Source: Chloroflexota bacterium
GTDB taxonomy: Bacteria > Chloroflexota > Anaerolineae > UBA4142
Length of the DNA: 45,845 nt
Assembly (NCBI GenBank): GCA_023489485.1
Contig: JAMDCU010000106.1
Span: forward strand, 1-45,845
Direction: 5' to 3'
Below the pieces are notes generated by a model that had not been told where the DNA came from, did not search any database, and saw only the letters and a list, made by a program, of their open reading frames with translations. Positions within the stretch are counted from its first letter, which is position 1. Each line of letters opens with the position of its first letter. Shown in pieces: positions 29,107 to 37,777 of this stretch. A program made the translations under genes and the position numbers.

Positions 29107-29517
29107 CTACGGGGCGAGAGTGCGGCGCATTTCCTCGAATTGCTCTTTGGTGATCTCGCCCTTGGCGTAGCGCGCCCTCAAAATGTCGAGCGCCGCGTCG
29201 CCGGATGGCGCCGATAAGCCAGCCCGTCCCGTATTACGCATTAGCCAGACGACCAGGAGGACAATGCCGACCATAATGAGGGCCCAGAAGACGAGCGACA
29301 GAATCGCCCCTAGTGGGTTGTAGCCAAATCCTTGGGCACCGAACCCGCCCATCATGCCGCCCATGCCGCCGTAGCCGCCCATCATCCCGGGTCCCACACC
29401 TGCACTTGCGTGCGGTGCAAGTGTCATGCCCAGCCCCATCATGCCTGCTCCACCGATCAGCAAAACGATGAGGACCACAACGAGGACGATTCCAACAATC
29501 GTCGCGGTATTGTTCAT
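29107..29517 (-). CDS. SHOCT-domain membrane protein, Met/Gly-rich
   Basis: MMGGYGGMGGMMGGFG; LDILRARYAKGEITKEQFEEMRRTLAP. Confidence 0.85.
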   Translation of the reverse strand: MNNTATIVGIVLVVVLIVLLIGGAGMMGLGMTLAPHASAGVGPGMMGGYGGMGGMMGGFGAQGFGYNPLGAILSLVFWALIMVGIVLLVVWLMRNTGRAGLSAPSGDAALDILRARYAKGEITKEQFEEMRRTLAP

Positions 29518-29870
29518 TTTGCCTCCATCCGGTGTTCCACCCTGCCAAAATGGCGCGAACCCCCCTGGTATCCGACACCACCCGATCATGAGTCCTAGTA
29601 ATAGGAGTACCACGTTTTGCACCTCAAGTCAATCGGGTCTATCCCTGTTTTTCGGACGTACACCTCATTCGAATAGTGTCGATTCATGAATCCACATATG
29701 CCACACTCGACCACACCAATCGGTGCATGGCATCGACCTGCTAATTAAGGAGGGCCATATCCCGGGACGTTCCGTTATCGGCAAAAGAAATACCCCGGTC
29801 TGACATTTCCCATAGATTCCGGTTAACGCGCGACCTGATTTTGACCGGATTTGAATTGACCCGCGTAGCG

Positions 29871-29888
29871 TGTTAGTATAGACTAACA
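29871..29888. promoter_or_regulatory. inverted-repeat operator candidate (DtxR/IdeR-like) upstream of FTR1 gene
   Basis: TGTTAGT-ATAG-ACTAACA; second half-site ACTAACATG near 29905. Confidence 0.55.
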
Positions 29889-29929
29889 TGTAGCATTTCG
29901 GTTAACTAACATGCTCAAGGAGGGCAGAG

Positions 29930-31210
29930 ATGCTGGAAGCTCTGGTCATTACCCTACGAGAGGGTTTGGAAGCAGCGTTGGTGGTCGGGATTGTTTTCGC
30001 CTATTTGGCTCGCACGGGCCGGAGCTCGCTCAGGCGCTATGTTTGGGCCGGCCTTGTCGCCGCCGTCGCGGCAAGCATTGCGGGCGCAGCGCTCTTCCAG
30101 ATGCTCGGCATCAATCCGGACAATGAGATTTACGAAGGGACCGTGATGCTCGTGGCCGCCGCCTTTGTCCTGACGATGATCGTCTGGATGTGGCGCACGG
30201 GACGCTCGCTCCGCACCGAAATGGAAGAAAAGATGGAGCAAGTCTTCCGCTCCGACCGGTCGCGACGAATCGGTTGGGGTCTCGCGGCCTTTACCTTTGT
30301 CATGGTCTTTCGCGAAGGGATCGAAACCGTCCTCTTCCTCACGGCGCTCTCCGCCACCATCGGCGCCAACCCGCTCAACAACGTGATCGGCGGAGCTATC
30401 GGCCTCGTCTTCGCCGTCCTCTTTGGGACTTTGATCGCCAAGGGCGCCGTCCGGGTCAATTTGAAACGCTTTTTCTCCGCCACCAGCCTCGTCCTCCTCA
30501 TCCTCGTCGCCAAGCTCATCGCGAACGGCCTGCACGAGTTTATCGAGATCCATCTGATCCCCAGTTCGCCCGATCTCCTTGCGATCATTGGCCTGCTCAC
30601 GCGCGAAACGACCTCGCTCGTTATCCTCATGGCCCTCATCGCCGTCCCGGCGCTCCTGATCCTATGGGACACCTGGCGCGCCCCTCGCCCTACCCCCCTT
30701 GAAGGGGAATCGGCTCCCGACCGCCGCAAGCGGCTCGCCGGTTTCAATCGGGCGCGGCGCTGGGCGCTGGGCGTATCGGTCATGGCCCTCCTCATCAGCT
30801 CCATGCTGGCGTCGTCGCTCGTATCGGCCGCCGCACACGACAACGAAATGCCCCCGACCGAGAAGACGGCGCAAGACCAAGGCGTTCGCATTCCTGTGGC
30901 GGACGTGAGCGACGGCGAGATGCACAAGTACTTTTACTCCCATGAGGGCATCGGCATCCGCTTTTTTGTGATGCGCCGTAATGACGGCAGCCTGACCGCC
31001 GCGATTGATGCGTGCAGCATCTGCCCGGCCAAAGGCTACCGGCATGAGAATGGCGAGGTCATGTGCCGCAACTGCGATGCGCCGATCAACGTCGACACCA
31101 TCGGTGAACCCGGCGGCTGCAATCCCATCCCGCTGACCGCCAGCCTTGAAGGCGACGACGTGGTCGTATCCGTAACCGAGCTCATCGCCCAAGCCAACCG
31201 GTTCAAATAA
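29930..31210 (+). CDS. FTR1-family iron permease fused to a DUF2318 (Fe-S-like) domain
   Basis: LREGLEAALVV and FREGIETVLFL REGLE motifs; C-terminal CSICPAKGYRHENGEVMCRNCDAPIN...GGCNPIPL. Confidence 0.9.
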   Translation: MLEALVITLREGLEAALVVGIVFAYLARTGRSSLRRYVWAGLVAAVAASIAGAALFQMLGINPDNEIYEGTVMLVAAAFVLTMIVWMWRTGRSLRTEMEEKMEQVFRSDRSRRIGWGLAAFTFVMVFREGIETVLFLTALSATIGANPLNNVIGGAIGLVFAVLFGTLIAKGAVRVNLKRFFSATSLVLLILVAKLIANGLHEFIEIHLIPSSPDLLAIIGLLTRETTSLVILMALIAVPALLILWDTWRAPRPTPLEGESAPDRRKRLAGFNRARRWALGVSVMALLISSMLASSLVSAAAHDNEMPPTEKTAQDQGVRIPVADVSDGEMHKYFYSHEGIGIRFFVMRRNDGSLTAAIDACSICPAKGYRHENGEVMCRNCDAPINVDTIGEPGGCNPIPLTASLEGDDVVVSVTELIAQANRFK

Positions 31211-31237
31211 ACCTACTCTCTGATTGAGAATCCGAAC

Positions 31238-32581
31238 ATGCTGATTCGAATCCTATGGCGCTCTCTTGAAAGACGCAAAGCGAGGATCTTGCTCGCCGTG
31301 CTTGCCGTTGCACTCGGCGCGGCTCTGGCGACCGCGCTGCTGGCGATTTCGTTGGACATTACGGACAAGATGGGGAAGGAGCTCAAGGCGTTTGGCGCGA
31401 ATATCGTCGCCGCACCCAAAGACCGTCCGCTCGCCGTTGAGATCGCCGGGATGCGCTATAGCAACGGCGAGACGGCGTATCTCAACGAAAGCGACCTACC
31501 CAAACTCAAAACCATCTTTTGGCGCAACAACATCGTCGGGTTTGCCCCCTTCCTGTCCGGGGCCGTCGAGGTCTCCTCGTCTTTGGCCACGCAGAGGGTG
31601 CTCTTGGTCGGAACGTGGTTCGATAAAGACATCCCGGTACCGACTGCCAAACGTCAGATCCTCTTACCTGGCAACGCCGTACGTGAAGTGACCCCGGACA
31701 GCGGCACGTTTACGACCGGGATGAAATCAATCGCTTCCTGGTGGCATGTCGAGGGAACATGGATCAATGACCGCAGCCCCGAACAAGGGGTGCTGGTGGG
31801 ACGCGCCCTGGCGCAGCAATTGCAGGTTCACGTCGGCGATCCTCTGCAGGTGACCTACCAGGAACGTGGCTATCCCATGACGGTCGCCGGAATCTTGAGC
31901 ACGGGAGGCGTCGAAGACCATCAGGTGCTGGGAGAGCTCGCGACGGCTCAAAAGATCTTTGATCTACCCGGCAAAGTGGAGCGGGTGCAGATCAGCGCGC
32001 TGGTGAAACCGGACGACGCGCTCGCGCTCCGGGCCAAGCGGGATCCTAAATCCCTGCCGCCCGAGGATTTCGTCACGTGGTATTGTTCGCCTTATATCGA
32101 CGCGGTAACTTTTCAGGTCGAGGAGGTGCTGCCGGGGAGCGAAGCTAGACCGATCCGCCAGATCGCCGAGGCCGAGGGCGCCTTTCTCTCGCGCATTGGA
32201 CTCACGCTCGCGCTGGTAACGATTATCGCACTCGCGGTTTCGGCTTTGGGTGTGATGGCAACGATGACTGCCACCGTCATGGAACGGAGGACAGAAGTTG
32301 GGCTCATGAAAGCGCTGGGAGGCCAAGACCTGCAAATCGCGGTCCAGTTCATGCTGGAAGCGACGGCGTTTGGCCTGCTGGGCGGCGTCCTCGGGTATGC
32401 CGCCGGACTGGGGTTGGCCGCTTTGATTGGGCAATCCGTCTTTGCCAGCTCCTTAACGTTCAATCCCTTGATTCTTCCCATCACGTTGGGGATTGCGGTC
32501 GCCATTGCCGTCCTGGGGAGCCTCGCGCCCGTGCGCCAGGCGATGCAGGTCAATCCGGTCGTGACCCTGCGGGGAGAGTAG
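31238..32581 (+). CDS. FtsX/MacB-like ABC transporter permease
   Basis: N-terminal TM, large extracytoplasmic domain, C-terminal MERRTEVGLMKALGG. Confidence 0.88.
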   Translation: MLIRILWRSLERRKARILLAVLAVALGAALATALLAISLDITDKMGKELKAFGANIVAAPKDRPLAVEIAGMRYSNGETAYLNESDLPKLKTIFWRNNIVGFAPFLSGAVEVSSSLATQRVLLVGTWFDKDIPVPTAKRQILLPGNAVREVTPDSGTFTTGMKSIASWWHVEGTWINDRSPEQGVLVGRALAQQLQVHVGDPLQVTYQERGYPMTVAGILSTGGVEDHQVLGELATAQKIFDLPGKVERVQISALVKPDDALALRAKRDPKSLPPEDFVTWYCSPYIDAVTFQVEEVLPGSEARPIRQIAEAEGAFLSRIGLTLALVTIIALAVSALGVMATMTATVMERRTEVGLMKALGGQDLQIAVQFMLEATAFGLLGGVLGYAAGLGLAALIGQSVFASSLTFNPLILPITLGIAVAIAVLGSLAPVRQAMQVNPVVTLRGE

Positions 32582-32586
32582 ACGAC

Positions 32587-33699
32587 ATGTTTTGGCGAAT
32601 CTTGATGCAGTCCTTGCGGCACCGTTGGAAGCAGATTTTGATCGCTGTACTGGCCATCACGTTGGGAGCCAGTCTCGCCGCGGCCGCTCTTTCCGTTTCC
32701 GTGGGTATGGACGAGAAGGTGGGACGGACCCTGCGCGCCTATGGCGCCAATCTCATCCTCGTTCCGACGGACGCCTCCCTCGGCGCGACCGACGCCACTT
32801 TCAAGGCGAGCGACCTTGCCCGCCTGAATGAAACCAAGGCGGTTCTGGCGTATGCGCCTTTTCTCTATGGGGTGGTCGAAAGCCATAATCAGCCGGTCGT
32901 GCTCGTCGGCACATCGATCGATGCCGCCGTAAGGGTCAATTCCTGGTGGACGATAGAGCCGGGAATCCCGACGGATTCACAGGCCGCGCTCGTGGGTGTG
33001 AACGTGGCGAAGAAATGGGCGCTCAAGGTAAGTGATCCTCTCACGGTGCGTTTCCGCGATCAGGAGCAGACGTTCCATGTTGCCGGCGTATTAACCGCCG
33101 GAGGTGCGGAGGACGACCAGGTGATCGTTCCATTGGCTGCCGCCCAAACGCTCTTGGGTCGTCTCGATCAAGTGAGCCTAGTGCAGGTGAGCGCCCTCAC
33201 AAGCGACATTTCCATCGAGACAACGGCCCGCGCGCTGGAACAATCAGTCCCCGGCGCGCAGGCGAAAACCGTGCGCCAGATTGCCGAAGGTGAAGTCACT
33301 TTGCTTCGCCGAGTGCAGCTTTTGCTGGCGCTCATTGCTGCCATCGTGTTACTCGCCGCAGGCCTCAGCGTGGGCGCGACGATGGCCACGGTGATGATGG
33401 AACGGCGCCGCGAAGTCGCGCTCATGAAGGCACTCGGTGCGGAAGCGCGGCGCATCGGGAGCTTGTTTCTCGCCGAGGCGGGAGCGCTGGGTGTTCTCGG
33501 CGGCATCCTGGGCTATGTCTTGGGGTTTGCATTTGCCCAGATCATCGCGCAAAGTGTCTTTGCTTCTGCCGTTGGGCTGAATCTGTGGGTTGCAGCGGGT
33601 TCTCTGGGAATTGCCGTGAGCGTGGCCGTGATCGGTAGCGTCATTCCAATGCGGCGGGCATTGGCCGTTGAGTCGGCTGTTATCCTGCGAGGGGAATGA
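32587..33699 (+). CDS. FtsX/MacB-like ABC transporter permease
   Basis: Paralogue of previous gene; MERRREVALMKALGAEARRIGSLFLAEAGALGVLGGILGY. Confidence 0.88.
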   Translation: MFWRILMQSLRHRWKQILIAVLAITLGASLAAAALSVSVGMDEKVGRTLRAYGANLILVPTDASLGATDATFKASDLARLNETKAVLAYAPFLYGVVESHNQPVVLVGTSIDAAVRVNSWWTIEPGIPTDSQAALVGVNVAKKWALKVSDPLTVRFRDQEQTFHVAGVLTAGGAEDDQVIVPLAAAQTLLGRLDQVSLVQVSALTSDISIETTARALEQSVPGAQAKTVRQIAEGEVTLLRRVQLLLALIAAIVLLAAGLSVGATMATVMMERRREVALMKALGAEARRIGSLFLAEAGALGVLGGILGYVLGFAFAQIIAQSVFASAVGLNLWVAAGSLGIAVSVAVIGSVIPMRRALAVESAVILRGE

Positions 33700-33704
33700 G
33701 GAAG

Positions 33705-34418
33705 ATGACGAAAAAGATGATCGAGGTTCGCCAGGCGACAAAAGAGTATGCCGGAGGAACGCGTGCGCTGGACGGAGTTTCGCTCGACATTCTGCAAGGT
33801 GAGTGGGTGGCGATCATGGGTCCTTCGGGTTCGGGCAAAACCACCTTGCTCAACCTGTTGAGCTGTCTCGATCGGCCGACAAGTGGCACGGTTGGCATCG
33901 ATGGGGCTGACGTCACTCGATTGGCCGCGAATCAAATGGCTCAATTTCGACGTGAAAAGGTGGGGCTCGTGTTCCAGCAATTTCACCTAGTGCCCTACCT
34001 CACGGCGCTAGAGAATGTGATGCTCGCTCAATATTTCCACAGCATGCCGGATGCCGATGAAGCGCGGCACGCCTTGGAAGAGGTGGGATTGGGCGCACGC
34101 CTGCACCATCTCCCCTCGCACCTTTCCGGAGGCGAACAGCAGCGTGTGTGCATCGCCCGCGCCCTCATCAATCAGCCCCAGGTAATTCTCGCAGACGAAC
34201 CCACGGGCAATCTGGATGAAGCCAATGAGGAAATCGTGCTGGATCTATTTCGGAACATGCATGCCCAGGGGCATACGCTCGTGGTGGTGACGCACGATCC
34301 GACGGTGAGTGCAATGGCGGATCGCACGATACGGTTGGAGCACGGACGCGTGGTCGAGCCGGGTGAGGCAATGACCGCAATGCCCACCGGGGCACCGCGC
34401 GTTCTGCAGCAGGCGTAG
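33705..34418 (+). CDS. LolD/MacB-like ABC transporter ATP-binding protein
   Basis: GPSGSGKTTLL Walker A, LSGGEQQRVCIARAL, VILADEPTGNLD. Confidence 0.95.
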   Translation: MTKKMIEVRQATKEYAGGTRALDGVSLDILQGEWVAIMGPSGSGKTTLLNLLSCLDRPTSGTVGIDGADVTRLAANQMAQFRREKVGLVFQQFHLVPYLTALENVMLAQYFHSMPDADEARHALEEVGLGARLHHLPSHLSGGEQQRVCIARALINQPQVILADEPTGNLDEANEEIVLDLFRNMHAQGHTLVVVTHDPTVSAMADRTIRLEHGRVVEPGEAMTAMPTGAPRVLQQA

Positions 34419-34451
34419 GCAATTCGCCCCAAATAGCAAAGAGCAAATACT

Positions 34452-34503
34452 GCAAAGACCGTCTGAGCATCTGGAAGAGGGCAATCTGACGGTCTTTGCT
34501 TTC
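34452..34503 (+). terminator. intrinsic-terminator-like hairpin after the iron/ABC operon
   Basis: GCAAAGACCGTC (34452-34463) pairs GACGGTCTTTGC (34488-34499), followed by TTTC. Confidence 0.6.
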
Positions 34504-34598
34504 TGAACGTTTCCGATTGAGGCTAATACCGAGTGGGTACCGGCGGGGTCTCCTTCTGCCAGTGGTTCACGGCACCACTGCTCGGGCCGTTCTTAACT

Positions 34599-34758
34599 CC
34601 TGTCCCTGGAATCTAATCCCCTTGGCTTGGCTTTACACTCTCGTCTGGTCTCTTATGCGTGGGAAGCGGCTATAGGATAGACCTCTAGAAACGGCGATAA
34701 CCTGATGAGTGTGCCAGGATCCATAAACTTGAAGTCGTCCCGTTGGGAAGTCGTTGCC
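34599..34758. repeat. left copy of diverged direct repeat flanking the mer operon
   Basis: Shares CCTGTCnCTGGAAT, GCTTTACACT..CGTCTGG, AGCGGC.A.AGGATAGACC, GTGTGCC.G.ATCCA.AAACTT and GGAAGTCGTTG with 40131-40283. Confidence 0.6.
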
Positions 34759-34971
34759 GGAAAGGCTCCGAAAAGTATTACGAGATGGGACGAGTCGCTC
34801 AACCATACGTCGGCAAACTAAGTGATCGCTCTCATGCTTCTGTCCGGCCGGATCCATACGAGAGAACGACTCATGCCGTCACCCGGATGCAACCGGGGCT
34901 TGCTGGAAGAACAGGTAACTCCCTGATACGATCCGCCTCGAGAGGACCTAGCCCCAACATATCCAGTAGGC

Positions 34972-35751
34972 TTAGGCCTTTACAGTTGATTCTTCGACCT
35001 GCTTGACTACAGCCCGCACATTTCCAAGACAGCACGAACCTTGCGGATTTCGGACGTCACAGGCACACTGGCCCGCCCGGATGCCCGCGTTGACTGCATC
35101 GATGACGGTGCTCCGTCCTGTCGTCTCCCATTCGGCGCGGATACTGTCGGGCGTATGCCGAAAGCAGTAGCAGACGAATACGTCTCCGCCATTCGGCTCT
35201 TTCTGATGCACGCGTTCTCGGACTTGCGCCGTCGTGAACGTTTGCGCCCCGTCCTTGGAGAAATAGACGACCGGACAATCCGTCGTTCCGCAGAACAGAT
35301 AGGAGACGGGACGCACCTGGGTCAGCGACATGGAGAGCATTGCCTTCACAGTGGAACTGTCGATTGGTTTCCCCTTTTGCCCACACTCGGGACAGACATT
35401 GGCGATACGGGCCATCGCGACGGGTTTTGTTATGGGATGCGCAGCCGGCACGCAGCAGCTTTCCGTCGTCGACTGCTCTGGAGTTTCCGGGAAGAACTCG
35501 GGCGCACTGGCTTCCCTCATCGGATGACGCCCCTGGATCGTTCCGCCGTACCCCGCGGCTGTGAGCGCGGCGACGAGCGTCTGCTCATCCAGGCCGGCAT
35601 CGGCCACTACGGTGGCTTGCCCCGCTGTCCAGTCGGAGACCACCGCCGATTGAACGCCTGGAACCGTTTGTGGCGCTTGTACCACATGACTGGCGCAGCC
35701 GCCACACGTCATGCCGCGCCCGGCGAGTTGGATTCCTTCTTGCATTGGCAC
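34972..35751 (-). CDS. HMA-domain protein fused to CopZ-type zinc-ribbon and Cys-rich domains
   Basis: GRGMTCGGCASHVVQA HMA; CPECGQKGKPIDSSTVKAML; FVCYCFRHT...CACDVRNPQGSCCLGNVRAV. Confidence 0.8.
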   Translation of the reverse strand: MPMQEGIQLAGRGMTCGGCASHVVQAPQTVPGVQSAVVSDWTAGQATVVADAGLDEQTLVAALTAAGYGGTIQGRHPMREASAPEFFPETPEQSTTESCCVPAAHPITKPVAMARIANVCPECGQKGKPIDSSTVKAMLSMSLTQVRPVSYLFCGTTDCPVVYFSKDGAQTFTTAQVRERVHQKEPNGGDVFVCYCFRHTPDSIRAEWETTGRSTVIDAVNAGIRAGQCACDVRNPQGSCCLGNVRAVVKQVEESTVKA

Positions 35752-35820
35752 GCTTTCCCTCCTATGATTGCTTAATGCTCTCGGTTGCTTTGCACTGCTG
35801 AGCCAGATCTCGCGTTATCC

Positions 35821-37230
35821 TCAAATGCAGCAGGACAGACGCTCGATATCCGTGCGGAAGGACAATGCGGCATACTTGATGGCTTCGGAGAGCGTGGGAA
35901 AAACGGCGAAAGAATCGATCACATCGTCGACGGTCATGTGCCCGCGCAGAATATACATCGCCTGACTGATCAGATCCTCCCCTTCGGGTGCGATCAGGTG
36001 AACGCCCACGATCCGCCCCGTCCGCTGCTCCGCCACCATCTTGATCGCGCCGCGGGTGTCCTTGATAATCAACGCCTTGGGCACCTTGTCGAAATAGACG
36101 GTGCGACAGTCACATTCCAGGCCGCGTGCGCTTGTCTCTTCGTCGAGGATCCCAACATCGGCGACGGCAGGGTAGGTAAAGACGACCGAGGGGACGAGAT
36201 CATAATTCACTTTTTGCTTGTTCACGCCCGTGAGCGCATTCACCGTGGCGAAACTCCCTTCTTTGCCCGCTGTGGTCTCCAACCGTTTGGGGAAATCGAT
36301 GGCATCCCCCACCGCGTAAATGTGCGGCGCATTTGTCTGGTACCACGGGTTGACACGAACCGCCTGCTGCTCGGTCAACGCGACCCCCGCCGCGTCCAGC
36401 CCCAGCCCGGCCGTATTCGCCGTCTTGCCGGTGCCTATCAAGAGTTCGTCGAACTCTATCTCCGCTTGTTGCCCGTCTGCAGCAATGGTCGCGATTTTCC
36501 GGTCCCGTTCCCGGCGCAGGCGCACAACCGTCGCCTGTTTGTGAATCGTGACCCCCTCGTCCCGCAAGTAGCGTTCGAGCGCCTCCGAGATTTCGGGTTC
36601 CGTCCGTTTGTACAGCCGGTCGCCGCGCGCGACCATCGTCACTTCACTCCCCAAATGACGGAACATCTGCGAGAATTCCAGCGCGACCGGTCCCCCTCCG
36701 ATGACGAGCAAGTGGCGGGGCTGTTGTTTCTTCCGCAGCGCCTCGATGTGAGTGATATACCCTACATCCTCGATCCCCGGAATCGGGGGCGGCAGCGCGG
36801 TCGAGCCGACCGCAAGGACGAAGCGGTCGCCATAATATCGTCGTCCATCCGCTTCGATTTCGTGCGGCGAAACAAAACGCGCGCGTGCTTCCAAGAGGGT
36901 GACGTGCTCCAAGTTCGCGAGCACATCAGTGTATTTGGCCCGTCGGAGCTCACCGACCGTCTGCAGTTCGTCGTCAATCGCCTGCCCAAAATCGATCTCC
37001 ACTTGCGGAATATGGATGGAGCCAAAGCCGTGATGCTGGGCCCGGTAAGCGAACTCGCCCACCTTGAGCAGATACTTGCTCGGCACGCAGCCCACATTGA
37101 CACAGGTGCCGCCGAGCGGCAAGCCGGCATTGATCATCAAGGTCTTGGCTTGGTATTCGTTGGCTTTGATCGCGGCTGCAAATGCCCCAGCACCGCCGCC
37201 GACGATGATCAGGTCAAAATGATCGTCCAT
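35821..37230 (-). CDS. merA: mercuric reductase
   Basis: LIIVGGGAGAFAAAIKA, GGTCVNVGCVPSK redox motif, C-terminal vicinal Cys RLSCCI; no N-terminal HMA. Confidence 0.93.
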   Translation of the reverse strand: MDDHFDLIIVGGGAGAFAAAIKANEYQAKTLMINAGLPLGGTCVNVGCVPSKYLLKVGEFAYRAQHHGFGSIHIPQVEIDFGQAIDDELQTVGELRRAKYTDVLANLEHVTLLEARARFVSPHEIEADGRRYYGDRFVLAVGSTALPPPIPGIEDVGYITHIEALRKKQQPRHLLVIGGGPVALEFSQMFRHLGSEVTMVARGDRLYKRTEPEISEALERYLRDEGVTIHKQATVVRLRRERDRKIATIAADGQQAEIEFDELLIGTGKTANTAGLGLDAAGVALTEQQAVRVNPWYQTNAPHIYAVGDAIDFPKRLETTAGKEGSFATVNALTGVNKQKVNYDLVPSVVFTYPAVADVGILDEETSARGLECDCRTVYFDKVPKALIIKDTRGAIKMVAEQRTGRIVGVHLIAPEGEDLISQAMYILRGHMTVDDVIDSFAVFPTLSEAIKYAALSFRTDIERLSCCI

Positions 37231-37272
37231 TCGGTCTCCTTGCTGCTTTCGACCTGTTCCCAACGCGTGAGG

Positions 37273-37680
37273 CTATGTCGCTCTGGACACGATATATTTC
37301 ACGCCAAAGAATTCAGGGATGAAGGCGATGATCGTCGGCGGCGAGAAGATAAAAGCCCAAAATGGGTTCCATTGAAGCGGCACCCAACCAAACGTAATGC
37401 CCAGAGCGACGAGCGCGAGGGCCGGATAAACGAGACCCAGCACGCTGCAGTGGAATCTCCCGCACCGCAAAGCATTGCGGAGGCATGATACGCCCAGCCA
37501 AAGGATGCTAGCACTCCAGATGAGTCCCGCGAAGACGAGGGATCCTCCAGGCGTATTGGCGAAGATGGTGCCAATGACGATCAGCAGGAGGGGCGGACCC
37601 CAGGTGCTCGCGATCGATCTTGGACCCCTTCCCAGATCGAGCTCCTCGCATGTATGCCCTGTTCGGTTTATCTGATTCAT
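37273..37680 (-). CDS. mer-operon-embedded membrane protein with CGRxHC motif
   Basis: Four-TM-like hydrophobic profile; NALRCGRFHC; lies between merB and merA. Confidence 0.6.
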   Translation of the reverse strand: MNQINRTGHTCEELDLGRGPRSIASTWGPPLLLIVIGTIFANTPGGSLVFAGLIWSASILWLGVSCLRNALRCGRFHCSVLGLVYPALALVALGITFGWVPLQWNPFWAFIFSPPTIIAFIPEFFGVKYIVSRAT

Positions 37681-37777
37681 CTCTATCTTTCCCTTTCCAT
37701 ATATCCCATGTAGCTCTCTTGCGTGACTGGGCTCCTGCTCATACCCATGTCTTCTCTCACGATGGCGCTGCATTGCT

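Noticed and set aside
35785-37488. 567-aa plus-strand ORF
   Set aside because: Antisense to merA, whose protein is unambiguous; composition is typical of antisense reading in GC-rich DNA
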